DNA of 64,000 nucleotides from Anaerolineaceae bacterium (GCA_026708325.1 JAPOVC010000025.1:1-64000), one strand, 5' to 3'. Shown: positions 8,145-17,549, counted from the first letter of the stretch. The notes: generated by a model not told the origin, from the sequence alone. Numbers and translations: made by a program.

Positions 8145-9737
8145 ATGCCTGGCATCTATCGCAAGGGAGTATTGCTGCTGGTGCTTGTTGCGGCACTGGC
8201 CCTGCTGGCTGTGCCGCTGGCGGCACAGGACATGGAAGAAACGGAATTCGTATTTGCCCATCCAGGCCCGATTCGCACCCTGGACGCGCCGGTCACCTGG
8301 TTCATTTCGACCCACTGGCTGGCCAACCTGCTCTATGACTGTCTGATCTGGCGAACTGTCGATGGCAGCGGTTACGTGGGCCAGGCGGCGGAATCCTGGG
8401 AGAACGTGGACGCCACCACCTGGCGCTTTAACCTGCGCCCCGGCATCACCTTCCACAACGGCGAAGCGCTGGACGCCGCGGCCGTCAAGTGGAACATCGA
8501 CCGCGTGCGCACGCGCGAGGACTTCATGGTGCAGCCGCAGTGGCTGGACGTGGCCGAGGTGATCGTGGTGGACGAGACCACCGTCGATATCAAGACGGTC
8601 GGCCCCACGCCCTACTTCGAGTTCATCGTCAGCTTCAACGGCTGTGAACTGCTGCCGCCTGGCTACATCGAGGAAGTGGGTGAGGAACAGTTCGCCCGCG
8701 CTCCCGTAGGCTCCGGCCCCTACGTCCTCAGCGAGTTCACCGAGAGCGACCGCTACGTCTTCGAGGCCTGGGACGACTACTGGGGCGGACGGCCCTCGCC
8801 GGACCGCGTCATCTACCAGGTGATCCCCGAGCAGTCCGCCCAGGTGGCGGCGCTGCTGGCCGGTCAGGTGGACATGGTCAGCAACGTGCCGGCGGTTGAA
8901 CTGCCGGGCCTGGAAGCTGCCGAAGGCATCGTCCTGACGAAGGAGACCGCGGCCGTCATGCAGCACATCTACCTGCGGGTGGACACCACTGCCGGCAACA
9001 TGGCCGAGACTTATCCGGACTATCAGCCGGCGACGCTGGACCTGAAGGTGCGCCAGGCCATCTCGCACGCCATTGACCGCGATCTGCTGGTCGAGGTGCA
9101 TGGCGCAGCCGTCCCGCGTCTCGGTCGAATCTGTCCGCACTTCCCGGAGGGCGGCGCTGACAGCTTCAACAATCCGGACACGGTGACCGCGCACTACGAT
9201 CCCGACCTCGCCCGTTCGTTGCTGGCCGAGGCCGGCTATGCGGATGGTGGCCCGACGGTGTACTTCGATACACCCACGGTCAGCCGCGGCGGCAACGAGA
9301 AGGAAGTTGCCGAGGTCGTGTCCGCCATGCTGGAGGAAGTCGGCTTCAACGTCGAACTCACCGTTCTGGACCCCGCGGCCTTCGGCGAACAAATCAACTC
9401 GCCGGGCAACAACCGCGACATGATGATGGTGACGCTGGGCTGCTCGGTGCCGCTGGTGCCGCTCTTCTATCGCTGCGTCTGGCCCGCCGCCCACCACGAT
9501 GTCTGCGTCGAGGAATGGGATGAAGTCTCGAACGCCATCCTGTCCGAGATGGACCCCGCGGTGCGTCTCGAGCTCTGGGGCCAGTGGTGGGACTACTGGT
9601 TCGGCGTCCTGCAAAACGTGACGCTCTACGAGGTGCAGGCCAACATCGCCTACTCCGACGAGTTTGACTTTACGCCACGCAAGGACGGCTGGTACACCTT
9701 CCGTGACAACCTGAAACCGGCCGGCGACGGTATGTAA
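8145..9737 (+). CDS. ABC transporter solute-binding protein, family 5, copy 2
   Basis: A 530-residue exported family-5 binding protein. ATG 8145 has AAGGAG at 8133-8138. The signal peptide has a hydrophobic core rich in Leu, Val and Ala with likely cleavage near LAA-QD and no lipobox. Family motifs match copies 1 and 3 (WRFNLRPGITFHNGE, GSGPYVLSEF). It is closer to copy 3 than to copy 1, and one 278-bp stretch (8274-8551) is base-for-base the same as in copy 3. Local differences lie mainly in the C-terminal lobe (for example the RCVWPAAHHDVC stretch against QCNWIQANYNVC in copy 3), which could mean different cargo. It probably shares the downstream permease pair with its sisters. Confidence 0.92.
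   Translation: MPGIYRKGVLLLVLVAALALLAVPLAAQDMEETEFVFAHPGPIRTLDAPVTWFISTHWLANLLYDCLIWRTVDGSGYVGQAAESWENVDATTWRFNLRPGITFHNGEALDAAAVKWNIDRVRTREDFMVQPQWLDVAEVIVVDETTVDIKTVGPTPYFEFIVSFNGCELLPPGYIEEVGEEQFARAPVGSGPYVLSEFTESDRYVFEAWDDYWGGRPSPDRVIYQVIPEQSAQVAALLAGQVDMVSNVPAVELPGLEAAEGIVLTKETAAVMQHIYLRVDTTAGNMAETYPDYQPATLDLKVRQAISHAIDRDLLVEVHGAAVPRLGRICPHFPEGGADSFNNPDTVTAHYDPDLARSLLAEAGYADGGPTVYFDTPTVSRGGNEKEVAEVVSAMLEEVGFNVELTVLDPAAFGEQINSPGNNRDMMMVTLGCSVPLVPLFYRCVWPAAHHDVCVEEWDEVSNAILSEMDPAVRLELWGQWWDYWFGVLQNVTLYEVQANIAYSDEFDFTPRKDGWYTFRDNLKPAGDGM
8274..8551 (+). repeat. 278-bp tract identical to 10060-10337
   Basis: Compared by eye, bases 8274-8551 in binding-protein copy 2 match 10060-10337 in copy 3 without a difference, while flanking parts of the two genes differ at many third positions. 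The pattern points to recent gene conversion or recombination between tandem paralogues. Confidence 0.85.
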
Positions 9738-9747
9738 GTGTTTCACC

Positions 9748-9782
9748 CTGACGGGGGCGTGGCCCTGGCCCGCCCCCGTCAG
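9748..9782 (+). terminator. Hairpin after binding-protein copy 2
   Basis: Perfect 12-bp stem, CTGACGGGGGCG (9748-9759) with CGCCCCCGTCAG (9771-9782), and an 11-base loop. No T-run. The 22 bases from the stop codon of copy 2 onward (9735-9756) are identical to those after copy 3 (11521-11542), so hairpin and gene were duplicated together. Confidence 0.65.
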
Positions 9783-9930
9783 TTACAGGCAGGACGTCAA
9801 TTCGAAAGGGCTCGCACAATTCCTTTGCTCGACTTTGGATGCGTACATTCTTGCCGATGCCCGATTTGCCGGAGAGGAGAACCCGCAAACCGCCAACGCA
9901 CTTTCGTAAGGGAATGACAAGGAGAATGGA

Positions 9931-11523
9931 ATGACGAGTATCAGTCGCAAGGGAATTCTGGTGCTGGCACTGTTAACGGTGCTGGCGCTGCTGGCTGCGC
10001 CCGCGGTGGCGCAGGACATGGAAGAGTCCGAATTCGTATTCGCCCACGGCGGCCCGATCCGCACCCTGGACGCGCCGGTCACCTGGTTCATTTCGACCCA
10101 CTGGCTGGCCAACCTGCTCTATGACTGTCTGATCTGGCGAACTGTCGATGGCAGCGGTTACGTGGGCCAGGCGGCGGAATCCTGGGAGAACGTGGACGCC
10201 ACCACCTGGCGCTTTAACCTGCGCCCCGGCATCACCTTCCACAACGGCGAAGCGCTGGACGCCGCGGCCGTCAAGTGGAACATCGACCGCGTGCGCACGC
10301 GCGAGGACTTCATGGTGCAGCCGCAGTGGCTGGACGTCGCCGAGGTGATCGTGGTGGACGATGTCACCGTCGACATCAAGACGGTGGCGCCCACGCCCTA
10401 CTTCGAGTTCATCGTCAGCTTCAACGGCTGTGAACTGCTGCCACCCGGCTACATCGAGGAAGTCGGCGAGGAACAATTCGCCCGCGCTCCGGTAGGCTCC
10501 GGCCCCTACGTCCTCAGCGAGTTTAGCGAGAGCGACCGCTACGTCTTTACGGCCTGGGACGACTACTGGGGCGGGCGTCCCGACATCGACCGCGTCATCT
10601 ACCAGGTGATCCCCGAGCAGTCCGCCCAGGTGGCGGCCCTGCTGGCCGGTCAGGTGGACATGGTGGCCAACGTGCCGTCGGCTGAAGTGCCCGGGCTGGA
10701 AATGGCCGAGGGCATCGTGCTGACCTCCGAGACCGCCGCCGTGATGCAGCATCTCTACCTGCGCGTGGAGACGGAAACCGGCAACATGGATTCGACCTAT
10801 CCGGACTATCAGCCGGCGACGCTGGACGCGAACGTGCGCCATGCCATCTCCGCTGCGCTGGACCGCGACCTGCTGGCCGAAGTCCATGGCTCGGCCCTCC
10901 CGCGCACCGGCCGTATCTGCCCGCACTTCCCCGAGGGCGGTGGAGACAGCTTTAACAGCGCGGAAGGCGTGGCGGCAGCCTACAACCCGGATCGCGCCCG
11001 TGAACTGCTGGCCGAGGCCGGCTACGCTGATGGCGGACCGACGGTCTACCTCGATTCGCCCACGGTTGGCCGCGCCGGCAGCGAGAAGGAAGTCGCCGAG
11101 GTTGTGTCGGTGATGCTGGAGGAAGTGGGCTTCAACGTTGAGCTCACCGTCCTCGATCCCTCCGCCTATGGCGAGCAGATCTCTTCGGGCGGCAACAACC
11201 GCGACATCATGATGGTCTCGCTGGGCTGCTCGGTGCCGCTGGTGCCGCTCTTCTACCAGTGCAACTGGATCCAGGCCAACTACAATGTCTGCAACGAGGA
11301 CTTCGATGCCGTGGCCCAGGCCATTCTCACCGAGATGGACCCGGCCGCTCGTCTGGAGCTCTGGGGCCAGTGGTGGGAATACTGGTTCGATACCATGCAG
11401 ACGGTCACGCTCTTCGAGTCGCAGGCGATCATCGCCTACTCCGACGAGTTTGACTTCACCCCGCGCAAGGACGGCTGGTACACCTTCCGTGAGAACCTGA
11501 AGCTGGCCGGCGACGACATGTAA
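9931..11523 (+). CDS. ABC transporter solute-binding protein, family 5, copy 3
   Basis: A 530-residue exported family-5 binding protein, with a signal peptide cleaved near AVA-QD and no lipobox. ATG 9931 follows AAGGAG at 9919-9924. Core motifs match the two upstream copies, including DDYWGGRP and LLAGQVDMV. It is the copy nearest the permease genes, with 77 bases and a hairpin between its stop and the first permease start. The 193-base spacer before it (9738-9930) holds the hairpin of copy 2 and nothing else recognised. Tandem multiplication of the binding protein in front of one permease pair suggests several related ligands feeding one channel, which is an inference from layout. Confidence 0.92.
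   Translation: MTSISRKGILVLALLTVLALLAAPAVAQDMEESEFVFAHGGPIRTLDAPVTWFISTHWLANLLYDCLIWRTVDGSGYVGQAAESWENVDATTWRFNLRPGITFHNGEALDAAAVKWNIDRVRTREDFMVQPQWLDVAEVIVVDDVTVDIKTVAPTPYFEFIVSFNGCELLPPGYIEEVGEEQFARAPVGSGPYVLSEFSESDRYVFTAWDDYWGGRPDIDRVIYQVIPEQSAQVAALLAGQVDMVANVPSAEVPGLEMAEGIVLTSETAAVMQHLYLRVETETGNMDSTYPDYQPATLDANVRHAISAALDRDLLAEVHGSALPRTGRICPHFPEGGGDSFNSAEGVAAAYNPDRARELLAEAGYADGGPTVYLDSPTVGRAGSEKEVAEVVSVMLEEVGFNVELTVLDPSAYGEQISSGGNNRDIMMVSLGCSVPLVPLFYQCNWIQANYNVCNEDFDAVAQAILTEMDPAARLELWGQWWEYWFDTMQTVTLFESQAIIAYSDEFDFTPRKDGWYTFRENLKLAGDDM
10060..10337 (+). repeat. 278-bp tract identical to 8274-8551
   Basis: Second member of the identical pair described at 8274. The first difference on the left is the third base of the Ile codon just before it (ATT against ATC); on the right it is the third base of a Val codon (GTG against GTC). 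Confidence 0.85.
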
Positions 11524-11534
11524 GTGTTTCACCC

Positions 11535-11567
11535 TGACGGGGACGCGGCTGCGGCCCGTCCCCGTCA
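11535..11567 (+). terminator. Hairpin after binding-protein copy 3
   Basis: Perfect 11-bp stem, TGACGGGGACG (11535-11545) with CGTCCCCGTCA (11557-11567), and an 11-base loop. It sits between the binding protein and the permease genes, where such structures commonly lower downstream expression so that binding protein outnumbers permease. Confidence 0.65.
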
Positions 11568-11600
11568 ACACCCTGTTCCCGAACGAGGGCGTCAAAACCC

Positions 11601-12518
11601 ATGCAACAATTCATCGCGACGCGGATTGTCCAGGGAATCATCACACTCATCATCGTGTCCTTCCTCGCCTTTTTCCTGGTGCGTCTCAAGGGCGACCCGG
11701 TGGACATCACGGCGCCGCCAACCTTCAACGAAGACCAGAAACAACGCCTGCGGGAGTTGTGGGGCTTCGACAAACCCCTGGCCGAGCAGTACGTCATCTT
11801 CATCACCAGGGCGGTGACCGGCGACTTCGGTATCGCCTACCTGTCGAAACGCCCGGCGATGGAACTGGTGATCGAGCGCCTGGGCGCGACCTGGTTGCTG
11901 GCCGGTGTGGCCTCGCTGATCGGACTCTCGGTGGCCCTGCCGCTGGGGATTATTTCTTCACTGAACCGCAACAGTTTCTTTGATCTGGGCAGCACCATGC
12001 TGGCCTCAATCGGGACGGCCATGCCGTCGTTCTGGCTGGGCCTTATGATGATTATTTTCTTCTCGGTGCGATTGCGGCTCCTGCCGGCCTTTGGCGCGCT
12101 GGACCCCTCGGCGATCATCATGCCCTCCCTGACCATGGGCGTCGGCATGGCCGCCTATCTCTCGCGCCTGACGCGCTCGGCCATGCTGGAAGTGCTGAAC
12201 GAGGACTACGTGCGCACGGCCTACAGCAAGGGCCTGATCACCCGTACCGTGGTCTTCCGCCACGCGATGAAGAACGCGCTGATCCCCATCATGACCGTCT
12301 TCGGCCTGCAGCTGGGCTGGTTGCTGGGCGGCTCGGTGGTGGTCGAAAGCGTCTTCTCCTGGCCAGGCCTGGGGCGCCTGATGATCGATTCGATCGGCGT
12401 GCGCGACAACACGGTCGTGCAGGCCGCCCTGCTCTTTTTCTCGCTCTCCTTCATCACCATCAACATCATTATTGACATTCTCTACGCGGTGATTGATCCG
12501 CGCATTCGTTTTGACTGA
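11601..12518 (+). CDS. ABC transporter permease, DppB type
   Basis: A 305-residue inner-membrane permease of the peptide/nickel class. It begins with the usual N-terminal helix (residues about 9-30), a periplasmic loop with GDPVDI, then five more helices. The EAA-type coupling loop is visible near residues 195-225 (NEDYVRTAYSKGL, followed by RHAMKNALIPI). ATG 11601 gives the length normal for DppB. It pairs with the next gene to form the channel fed by the three binding proteins upstream. No DppD/DppF ATPase is present anywhere in the window, so the energy subunits must come from elsewhere or be shared. Confidence 0.93.
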   Translation: MQQFIATRIVQGIITLIIVSFLAFFLVRLKGDPVDITAPPTFNEDQKQRLRELWGFDKPLAEQYVIFITRAVTGDFGIAYLSKRPAMELVIERLGATWLLAGVASLIGLSVALPLGIISSLNRNSFFDLGSTMLASIGTAMPSFWLGLMMIIFFSVRLRLLPAFGALDPSAIIMPSLTMGVGMAAYLSRLTRSAMLEVLNEDYVRTAYSKGLITRTVVFRHAMKNALIPIMTVFGLQLGWLLGGSVVVESVFSWPGLGRLMIDSIGVRDNTVVQAALLFFSLSFITINIIIDILYAVIDPRIRFD

Positions 12519-12533
12519 CGCCGAGGCAAGGAC

Positions 12534-13469
12534 ATGAGCGCAAGCCAGGGCAGCCCTGACAACAGCACGCAGCAGGATGGCGACGTCGCGACCCTCGTCA
12601 CCGGGCACTCGCGCCAGCCCTCGCTGCTGTCGCTGTTGCGGCGCAGTCCCATCGGCCTGATCGGGACGGGCATTATTTCCCTGGTCATTGTGCTGGCGCT
12701 GATCAGCCCCTACATCGTTCCCCACGATCCGATCCGCGGCAACCTGCGCACGCGCTACAAACCGCCCGGCTTCACCGGTGACGACGGGGCGACCCACCTG
12801 CTGGGCACGGACCAGCTGGGGCGCGATATCTTCAGCCGCATTCTGGTCGGCAGTCGCGTATCCGTGTTGGTGGGCGTGGTGGCGGTCATGATCGCCGGCA
12901 CCATCGGCGTGCTCTATGGCTTGACCAGTGGCTTTCTCGGCGGGCGCGTGGACGGCTTCATGATGCGCATCTGCGACGCCATGCTCAGCATTCCTTTCGT
13001 GATTCGCGTCGTGGCGATCTCGGGGATCGTCGGGCCGGGCCTCGTCACGCTGATTCTGATTCTCGGCCTCTCGGGCTGGGTGACCTACGCGCGCGTGATC
13101 CGCGGCGAGGTGCTCAAGGCGCGCGAAAACGATTACGTCTTGGCGGCCTGGTCCATCGGCCAGCGACCGCTGTGGGTCGTGCTGCATCACATCCTGCCCA
13201 ACGTGATCGCCTCGGCCATCGTGCTGGCCGCCCTGCAGGTCGGTATCACCATGCTCGCCGAATCCTCCCTCAGTTTCCTCGGCCTGGGCGTCAAGCCGCC
13301 CACGGTGACCTGGGGCATCCAGCTGGCGGACGGCAAGTCGGTGATCAACAGCGCCTGGTGGATGACGGCCTACCCGGGCATCGCCATCACCATCACCGTG
13401 CTGGGCGTGGTCTTCCTCGGCGACTGGCTGCGCGATTCGCTCGACCCCAACGTGCGCGGCCGCGACTGA
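12534..13469 (+). CDS. ABC transporter permease, DppC type
   Basis: A 311-residue permease, the partner of the DppB-type gene 15 bases upstream. It has the DppC hallmarks: a cytoplasmic N-terminal tail, the stretch LLGTDQLGRDIFSRI shortly after the first helix, and the coupling loop (RENDYVLAAWSIG, then HHILPNVI) near residues 195-220. The C-terminal part (WGIQLADGK, then GVVFLGDWLRDSLDP) is typical. ATG 12534 has a GAGGCAAGG purine stretch before it. It is followed 19 bases later by a DegT-family gene rather than the expected ATPase genes. Confidence 0.93.
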   Translation: MSASQGSPDNSTQQDGDVATLVTGHSRQPSLLSLLRRSPIGLIGTGIISLVIVLALISPYIVPHDPIRGNLRTRYKPPGFTGDDGATHLLGTDQLGRDIFSRILVGSRVSVLVGVVAVMIAGTIGVLYGLTSGFLGGRVDGFMMRICDAMLSIPFVIRVVAISGIVGPGLVTLILILGLSGWVTYARVIRGEVLKARENDYVLAAWSIGQRPLWVVLHHILPNVIASAIVLAALQVGITMLAESSLSFLGLGVKPPTVTWGIQLADGKSVINSAWWMTAYPGIAITITVLGVVFLGDWLRDSLDPNVRGRD

Positions 13470-13488
13470 ACGGGTACAGGAGGCGCCC

Positions 13489-14670
13489 ATGGTCACACTT
13501 TCACAGGAAGAAAGGATCTACGCCGAACAGGGCCGCTTCGCCATCCCGCGCTCGCGCAACTACCTCACGCATCAGGCCCTGCGGGAGGAGATCCTGGCCG
13601 CGCTGGAGCCGATGCTTTTCAGCGCCAACGACAGCAGCTATCGCGCCCGCAAGGACTTCGAGGAGGCCTTCGCCACCGAAGTGGAACAGACCTGGGCGGT
13701 GGGCGTGCACTCCGGCACCTGCGGCCTCTTTCTGGCCCTGCGCGCCTGCGGCGTGGGCCCCGGCGACGAGGTCATCACGGTCGCCAATTCCGACATATCC
13801 ACCACGGCCGCGATCAGCAACTGCGGCGCCACGCCCGTGCTCTGCGACCTGCGCGCCAGCGACTACAACATGGACCCGGACCTGGTGGAGCCCCTGATCA
13901 GCGATCGCAGCCGCGCCCTGCTGCCGGTGGACATGCACGGCCACCCCGCCGACGTGAAGCGCCTGCGTGAGATCGCCGACCGCCACGGCCTGCTGATTGT
14001 CGAGGATGCCTGTCTCGCCACCGGCGCGCGCGATTACGGCCGCAGCGTCGGCGTGTTCGCCGATGCCGTCGTCTTCAGTTTCGCGCCCTACAAGCCCTTC
14101 GGTGGCGTCGGCAGCGGCGCCGCGGTGGCGACCAGCGAGCCGCAGGTGCATGAGAAGTTGCGCCTGCTCACCGCCTACGGCGCCGGCCGGGGCGAGGATT
14201 GGGAAGAGGAGATTCCAGGCCGGCAGTACGCGATTGACGAGGGCTACAATCTCTCGCTGGATGGCCTGCAGGCCGCCGTGCTGCACGTCAAGCTGCCGTA
14301 TCTGAGGCAGTGGACGCAGCAGCGACGGGAGATCGTCGAGTGGTACTGCGAGGGACTGGCCGGCACGTCGGCGACCACCCCGGCCTTCCGCCCCGAATCG
14401 GAGCCCACCTTTCGTTCCTTCACCATCGGCGTCGACAACCAGCAGGAGTGTTACCACGGCTTGCGCGCTGCCGGCGTCGAGGCGGCGCTGCACTACACGC
14501 CCCCGGTGCACCACTACGAGGTCTATCGCGACGGCCTGCCCAACGCCGCCAATCTGCCGGTCACCGAATGTCTGGCCGACCGCTTGCTTACCCTGCCCGT
14601 CACGCAGGAATTCACGCGTGAGGATATCGATCACGTCACCCGGGAATTACGCGCCCTGCTGCGCCAGTGA
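13489..14670 (+). CDS. DegT/DnrJ/EryC1/StrS family PLP-dependent aminotransferase-like enzyme
   Basis: A 393-residue fold-type I PLP enzyme. The family pattern is clear: VHSGTCGLFLALRACGVGPGDEV for the cofactor phosphate region, Asp173 in IVEDACLATGA for the pyridine nitrogen, and Lys202 in FAPYKPFGG as the Schiff-base lysine. Most relatives transaminate keto-sugars or cyclitols, but here no nucleotide-sugar genes are near; it sits between a peptide-type ABC permease and the PrpD-family array. A role in moving an amino group to or from an imported compound is a guess from context. ATG 13489 is preceded by AGGAGG. Confidence 0.85.
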   Translation: MVTLSQEERIYAEQGRFAIPRSRNYLTHQALREEILAALEPMLFSANDSSYRARKDFEEAFATEVEQTWAVGVHSGTCGLFLALRACGVGPGDEVITVANSDISTTAAISNCGATPVLCDLRASDYNMDPDLVEPLISDRSRALLPVDMHGHPADVKRLREIADRHGLLIVEDACLATGARDYGRSVGVFADAVVFSFAPYKPFGGVGSGAAVATSEPQVHEKLRLLTAYGAGRGEDWEEEIPGRQYAIDEGYNLSLDGLQAAVLHVKLPYLRQWTQQRREIVEWYCEGLAGTSATTPAFRPESEPTFRSFTIGVDNQQECYHGLRAAGVEAALHYTPPVHHYEVYRDGLPNAANLPVTECLADRLLTLPVTQEFTREDIDHVTRELRALLRQ

Positions 14671-14700
14671 CAGCGGGCCGAGAATGGAGAGGTTTTGATT

Positions 14701-16083
14701 ATGAGCACGAGTAATGGACGCAATGCCGTGGACATCATCGCCGCGCACGCCGCCAACCTGCGCTACGAGGACCTGAGCGAGACGGCGATCATCCGCGCCC
14801 GTCAGGTGATTCTGGACACCATCGGCACCGCCCTGGGCGGCTACCAGACGCGCCTGGGCCGACTGGCGGCGGAATACGCCGCGCATCGCATGCCGGGTGA
14901 GGAGTCGACGATCATCGCCGACGGGCGCAGCAGCAACGCCGAGGGCGCGGCCTGGGCCAACGGCACCATGTGCAAGTATCTGGGCATGGATGACACCAGC
15001 CGCCTGTCGGGGCACGTGGCCTCGGAACTGGCGCCGGTCGTGCTGGCGTTGGGCGAACATTTGCATTTGAGCGGTCGCGAAATGATCACGGCGATGGCGG
15101 TGGGCTACGACGTCTTCGATGCCATTCAACCCTGGGTCCGCGACTGGCAGCGCGAGCGCGGCCTGGACCACAAGAGTCAGGTGGGCTCGATGGCCAGCGC
15201 CGTCACGGCGGCGGTCGCCATGGGGCTGAGCGAGGAGTTGATCGGCCAGGCGCTGGCGCTGGCGATGGACATGGCCAGCGGCACCGAACAATACGTCTGG
15301 GATGCCGGTTACTGCGATACCAAGGACCTTCTGGCTGGCCTGGGCGCGCGCAACGGCATCATGGCGGCGCGGATGGCCGAGTTTGGCTTCCAGGGCCCGC
15401 CCGGCGCGCTGGACGGTGAGTATGGTTACTTCCACGCCTTTGGCCCGGGCTACGATCCGGCCTATCTGGAAGTCCTGGGTAAGCGCGGCGGCCTGGCGGA
15501 GACGGGCTTCAAGCCGCACGCCGGTTGTCGCCACGTCCACTCCTGCGTCGATGCGACCCAGGCGCTGGTCAAGAGCAACGGCGGTCTGGACCTCGAGTCC
15601 ATCACCTCGATCGAGATCGGCAGCTATTACGAGGCGATCAACCCCTTCTTCCGCATTGACCCCGAGCCGGAGACGACCGGCCAGGCGGGTTTCAGCCTGC
15701 CGGTGACGGTCGCCGTCGTCCTGCAGCGCGGCGCCTGGTACCGTACGGACATTGAGACCTGGGACGAACCCATGACCCGCCATCTGCGGCGTCTGGTCAA
15801 GGTTGAGCTGGACCAGGAACTGGAAGACTCCGGCGGGAACGGCTGCAGGCTGCGCATCAACACGCGCGATGGCAAACAGTACAGCAGCGAGGTGGCCTAC
15901 GCCCTCGGCGAGCCGGAAAACATGTTGAGCGACGCGGAGTTCGAGGGCAAGTTCCGCTATCTCGTCGGGGACTTGCTGCCCGAGGATCAAATCGTCGGGC
16001 TGTTCGAATCCTGCGCGCGTCTTGAGGAACTGGAAGACGTCGGCGAGTTGCTGGGTCTGGCCTCCGCCAGGGTCAGGGCCTGA
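14701..16083 (+). CDS. MmgE/PrpD family protein, array member 1 (long-loop form)
   Basis: A 460-residue protein of the MmgE/PrpD family, which includes 2-methylcitrate dehydratase and cis-aconitate decarboxylase, enzymes that lyse hydroxylated tricarboxylic acids without a metal cluster. Family motifs are present: GMDDTSRLSGHVA, GYDVFDAIQP, HKSQVGSMASAV and FKPHAGCRHVHSC, carrying the conserved Asp, His and Lys residues. ATG 14701 has GGAGAGG at 14687-14693. This is the first of five tandem paralogues. It carries the longer version of one loop (DAG.CDTKDLLAG), found in members 1, 3 and 5. The substrate is probably a hydroxy-di- or tricarboxylate made from the imported compound; this is inference. 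Confidence 0.88.
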   Translation: MSTSNGRNAVDIIAAHAANLRYEDLSETAIIRARQVILDTIGTALGGYQTRLGRLAAEYAAHRMPGEESTIIADGRSSNAEGAAWANGTMCKYLGMDDTSRLSGHVASELAPVVLALGEHLHLSGREMITAMAVGYDVFDAIQPWVRDWQRERGLDHKSQVGSMASAVTAAVAMGLSEELIGQALALAMDMASGTEQYVWDAGYCDTKDLLAGLGARNGIMAARMAEFGFQGPPGALDGEYGYFHAFGPGYDPAYLEVLGKRGGLAETGFKPHAGCRHVHSCVDATQALVKSNGGLDLESITSIEIGSYYEAINPFFRIDPEPETTGQAGFSLPVTVAVVLQRGAWYRTDIETWDEPMTRHLRRLVKVELDQELEDSGGNGCRLRINTRDGKQYSSEVAYALGEPENMLSDAEFEGKFRYLVGDLLPEDQIVGLFESCARLEELEDVGELLGLASARVRA

Positions 16084-16178
16084 GAAGTTTGATTTGACAC
16101 AAGAGAGCGCGACCGTCGCGGGAGGCCCGCGGCGGCGCGCCCTGCCAGATGAATAAAGGCAGAGAGGGTCATTAGGCA

Positions 16179-17549
16179 ATGAGCGAAAACAAAAATGCCG
16201 TGGAGATTATTGCCGCGCACGCCGCGAAGCTGCGCTATGAGGACCTGAGCGAGACGACCGTCACGCGCGCCCGCCAGGTGATTCTGGATACCCTGGGCAC
16301 CTCGCTGGGCGGTTACCAGACGGACCTGGGTCGGATGACGGCGGACTACGCCGCGTTGCGGATGCCGGGCGAGGAAGCGACGATCGTCGTCGACGGCCGC
16401 AGCAGCAACGTCGAGGGCGCCGCCTGGGCCAACGGTGTCCTCTGCCATCTGCTGGAGATGGACGACACCAGCCGCCTTTCCGGGCACGTGGCCTCTCAAC
16501 TGGTACCGGCCGTGCTGGCGCTGGGCGAACATCTGCGACTCAGCGGCCGGGAACTGATCACGGCGCTGGCCGTCGGTTACGACGTCTTCGACGCCATTCA
16601 ACCCGTAGTCCGGGGCTGGCAGCGCGAGCGCGGCCTCGACCACAAGAGCCACGTGGGTTCCATGGCCACCGCCGTGACGGCGGCCGTGGCGATGGGCCTC
16701 GACGAGGGGCAGATCGGCAACGCGCTGGCGCTGGCGATGGACCTGGCCAGCGGCACCGAGCAGTACGTCTACGATGGCGCGGATTGCGACACCACCCTGG
16801 CCGGCATCGGAGCGCGCAACGGCATCTTTGCGGCGCGCCTGGCGGAATTCGGTTTTCAGGGGCCACCGGGGGCGCTGGACGGGCCCTACGGCTACTTCCA
16901 CGCCTTCGGCCCGGGCTACGATCCGGCCGCCCTGGAGGGCCTTGGCCGGCGCCAGGGGCTGGCGGATACGGGCTTCAAGCCGCACGCCGGCTGCCGTCAC
17001 GTCCACTCCTGCGTGGACGCCGCCCAGGCCCTGCGCAACAACAACGGGGGTCTGCAGCTGGAGGCCATCAGCGCCATCGAGATCGGCAGCTATCCCTCGG
17101 CGATCAGTGAAGATTTCCGCATCAATCCGGAACCCGAGTCCGCCGAGCAGGCCCAGTTCAGCATGCCGACGACGGTCGCCGTCGTGCTGCAACGCGGCAG
17201 TTTTTACAACGACGACATCCAGACCTGGGACGAGGCCGAGACGCGCCGTCTGCGGCGCCTGGTGACGATCGGACTGGATGAGCAACTGGTGGCCGCCGAC
17301 AGCAATGGCTGCGAGGTCCGCGTCACCACGACGGACGGCCGGCAGTTCAGCGGCAGGGTGGAGTACGCCCTCGGCGAACCGGAAAACATGATGAGCGCCG
17401 CGCAGTTCGAAGGCAAGTTGCGTTACCTCAACGCAGGCCTGCTGCCGGAGGCGCGCGTCAGCGCTCTCATCGATGCCTGCAATCGTCTTGAGGAACTGGA
17501 GGACGTCGGCGAACTGCTGCGCCTGAGCGCCGTCGCCGTCAGGGCCTGA
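16179..17549 (+). CDS. MmgE/PrpD family protein, array member 2 (short-loop form)
   Basis: A 456-residue paralogue of member 1 with the same conserved core (EMDDTSRLSGHVA, HKSHVGSMATAV, GFKPHAGCRHVHSC). It differs in a loop after the GTEQYV motif: where members 1, 3 and 5 read DAG.CD(T/S)KDLLAG, this one reads DGADCDTTLAG, two residues shorter. It also has its own substitutions around the barrel entrance (QLVPAVLALGE). ATG 16179 follows a 95-base spacer. No strong Shine-Dalgarno is visible immediately before it. Being an intact, well-conserved copy rather than a decaying one, it is probably expressed with its neighbours as one operon. Confidence 0.88.
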   Translation: MSENKNAVEIIAAHAAKLRYEDLSETTVTRARQVILDTLGTSLGGYQTDLGRMTADYAALRMPGEEATIVVDGRSSNVEGAAWANGVLCHLLEMDDTSRLSGHVASQLVPAVLALGEHLRLSGRELITALAVGYDVFDAIQPVVRGWQRERGLDHKSHVGSMATAVTAAVAMGLDEGQIGNALALAMDLASGTEQYVYDGADCDTTLAGIGARNGIFAARLAEFGFQGPPGALDGPYGYFHAFGPGYDPAALEGLGRRQGLADTGFKPHAGCRHVHSCVDAAQALRNNNGGLQLEAISAIEIGSYPSAISEDFRINPEPESAEQAQFSMPTTVAVVLQRGSFYNDDIQTWDEAETRRLRRLVTIGLDEQLVAADSNGCEVRVTTTDGRQFSGRVEYALGEPENMMSAAQFEGKLRYLNAGLLPEARVSALIDACNRLEELEDVGELLRLSAVAVRA

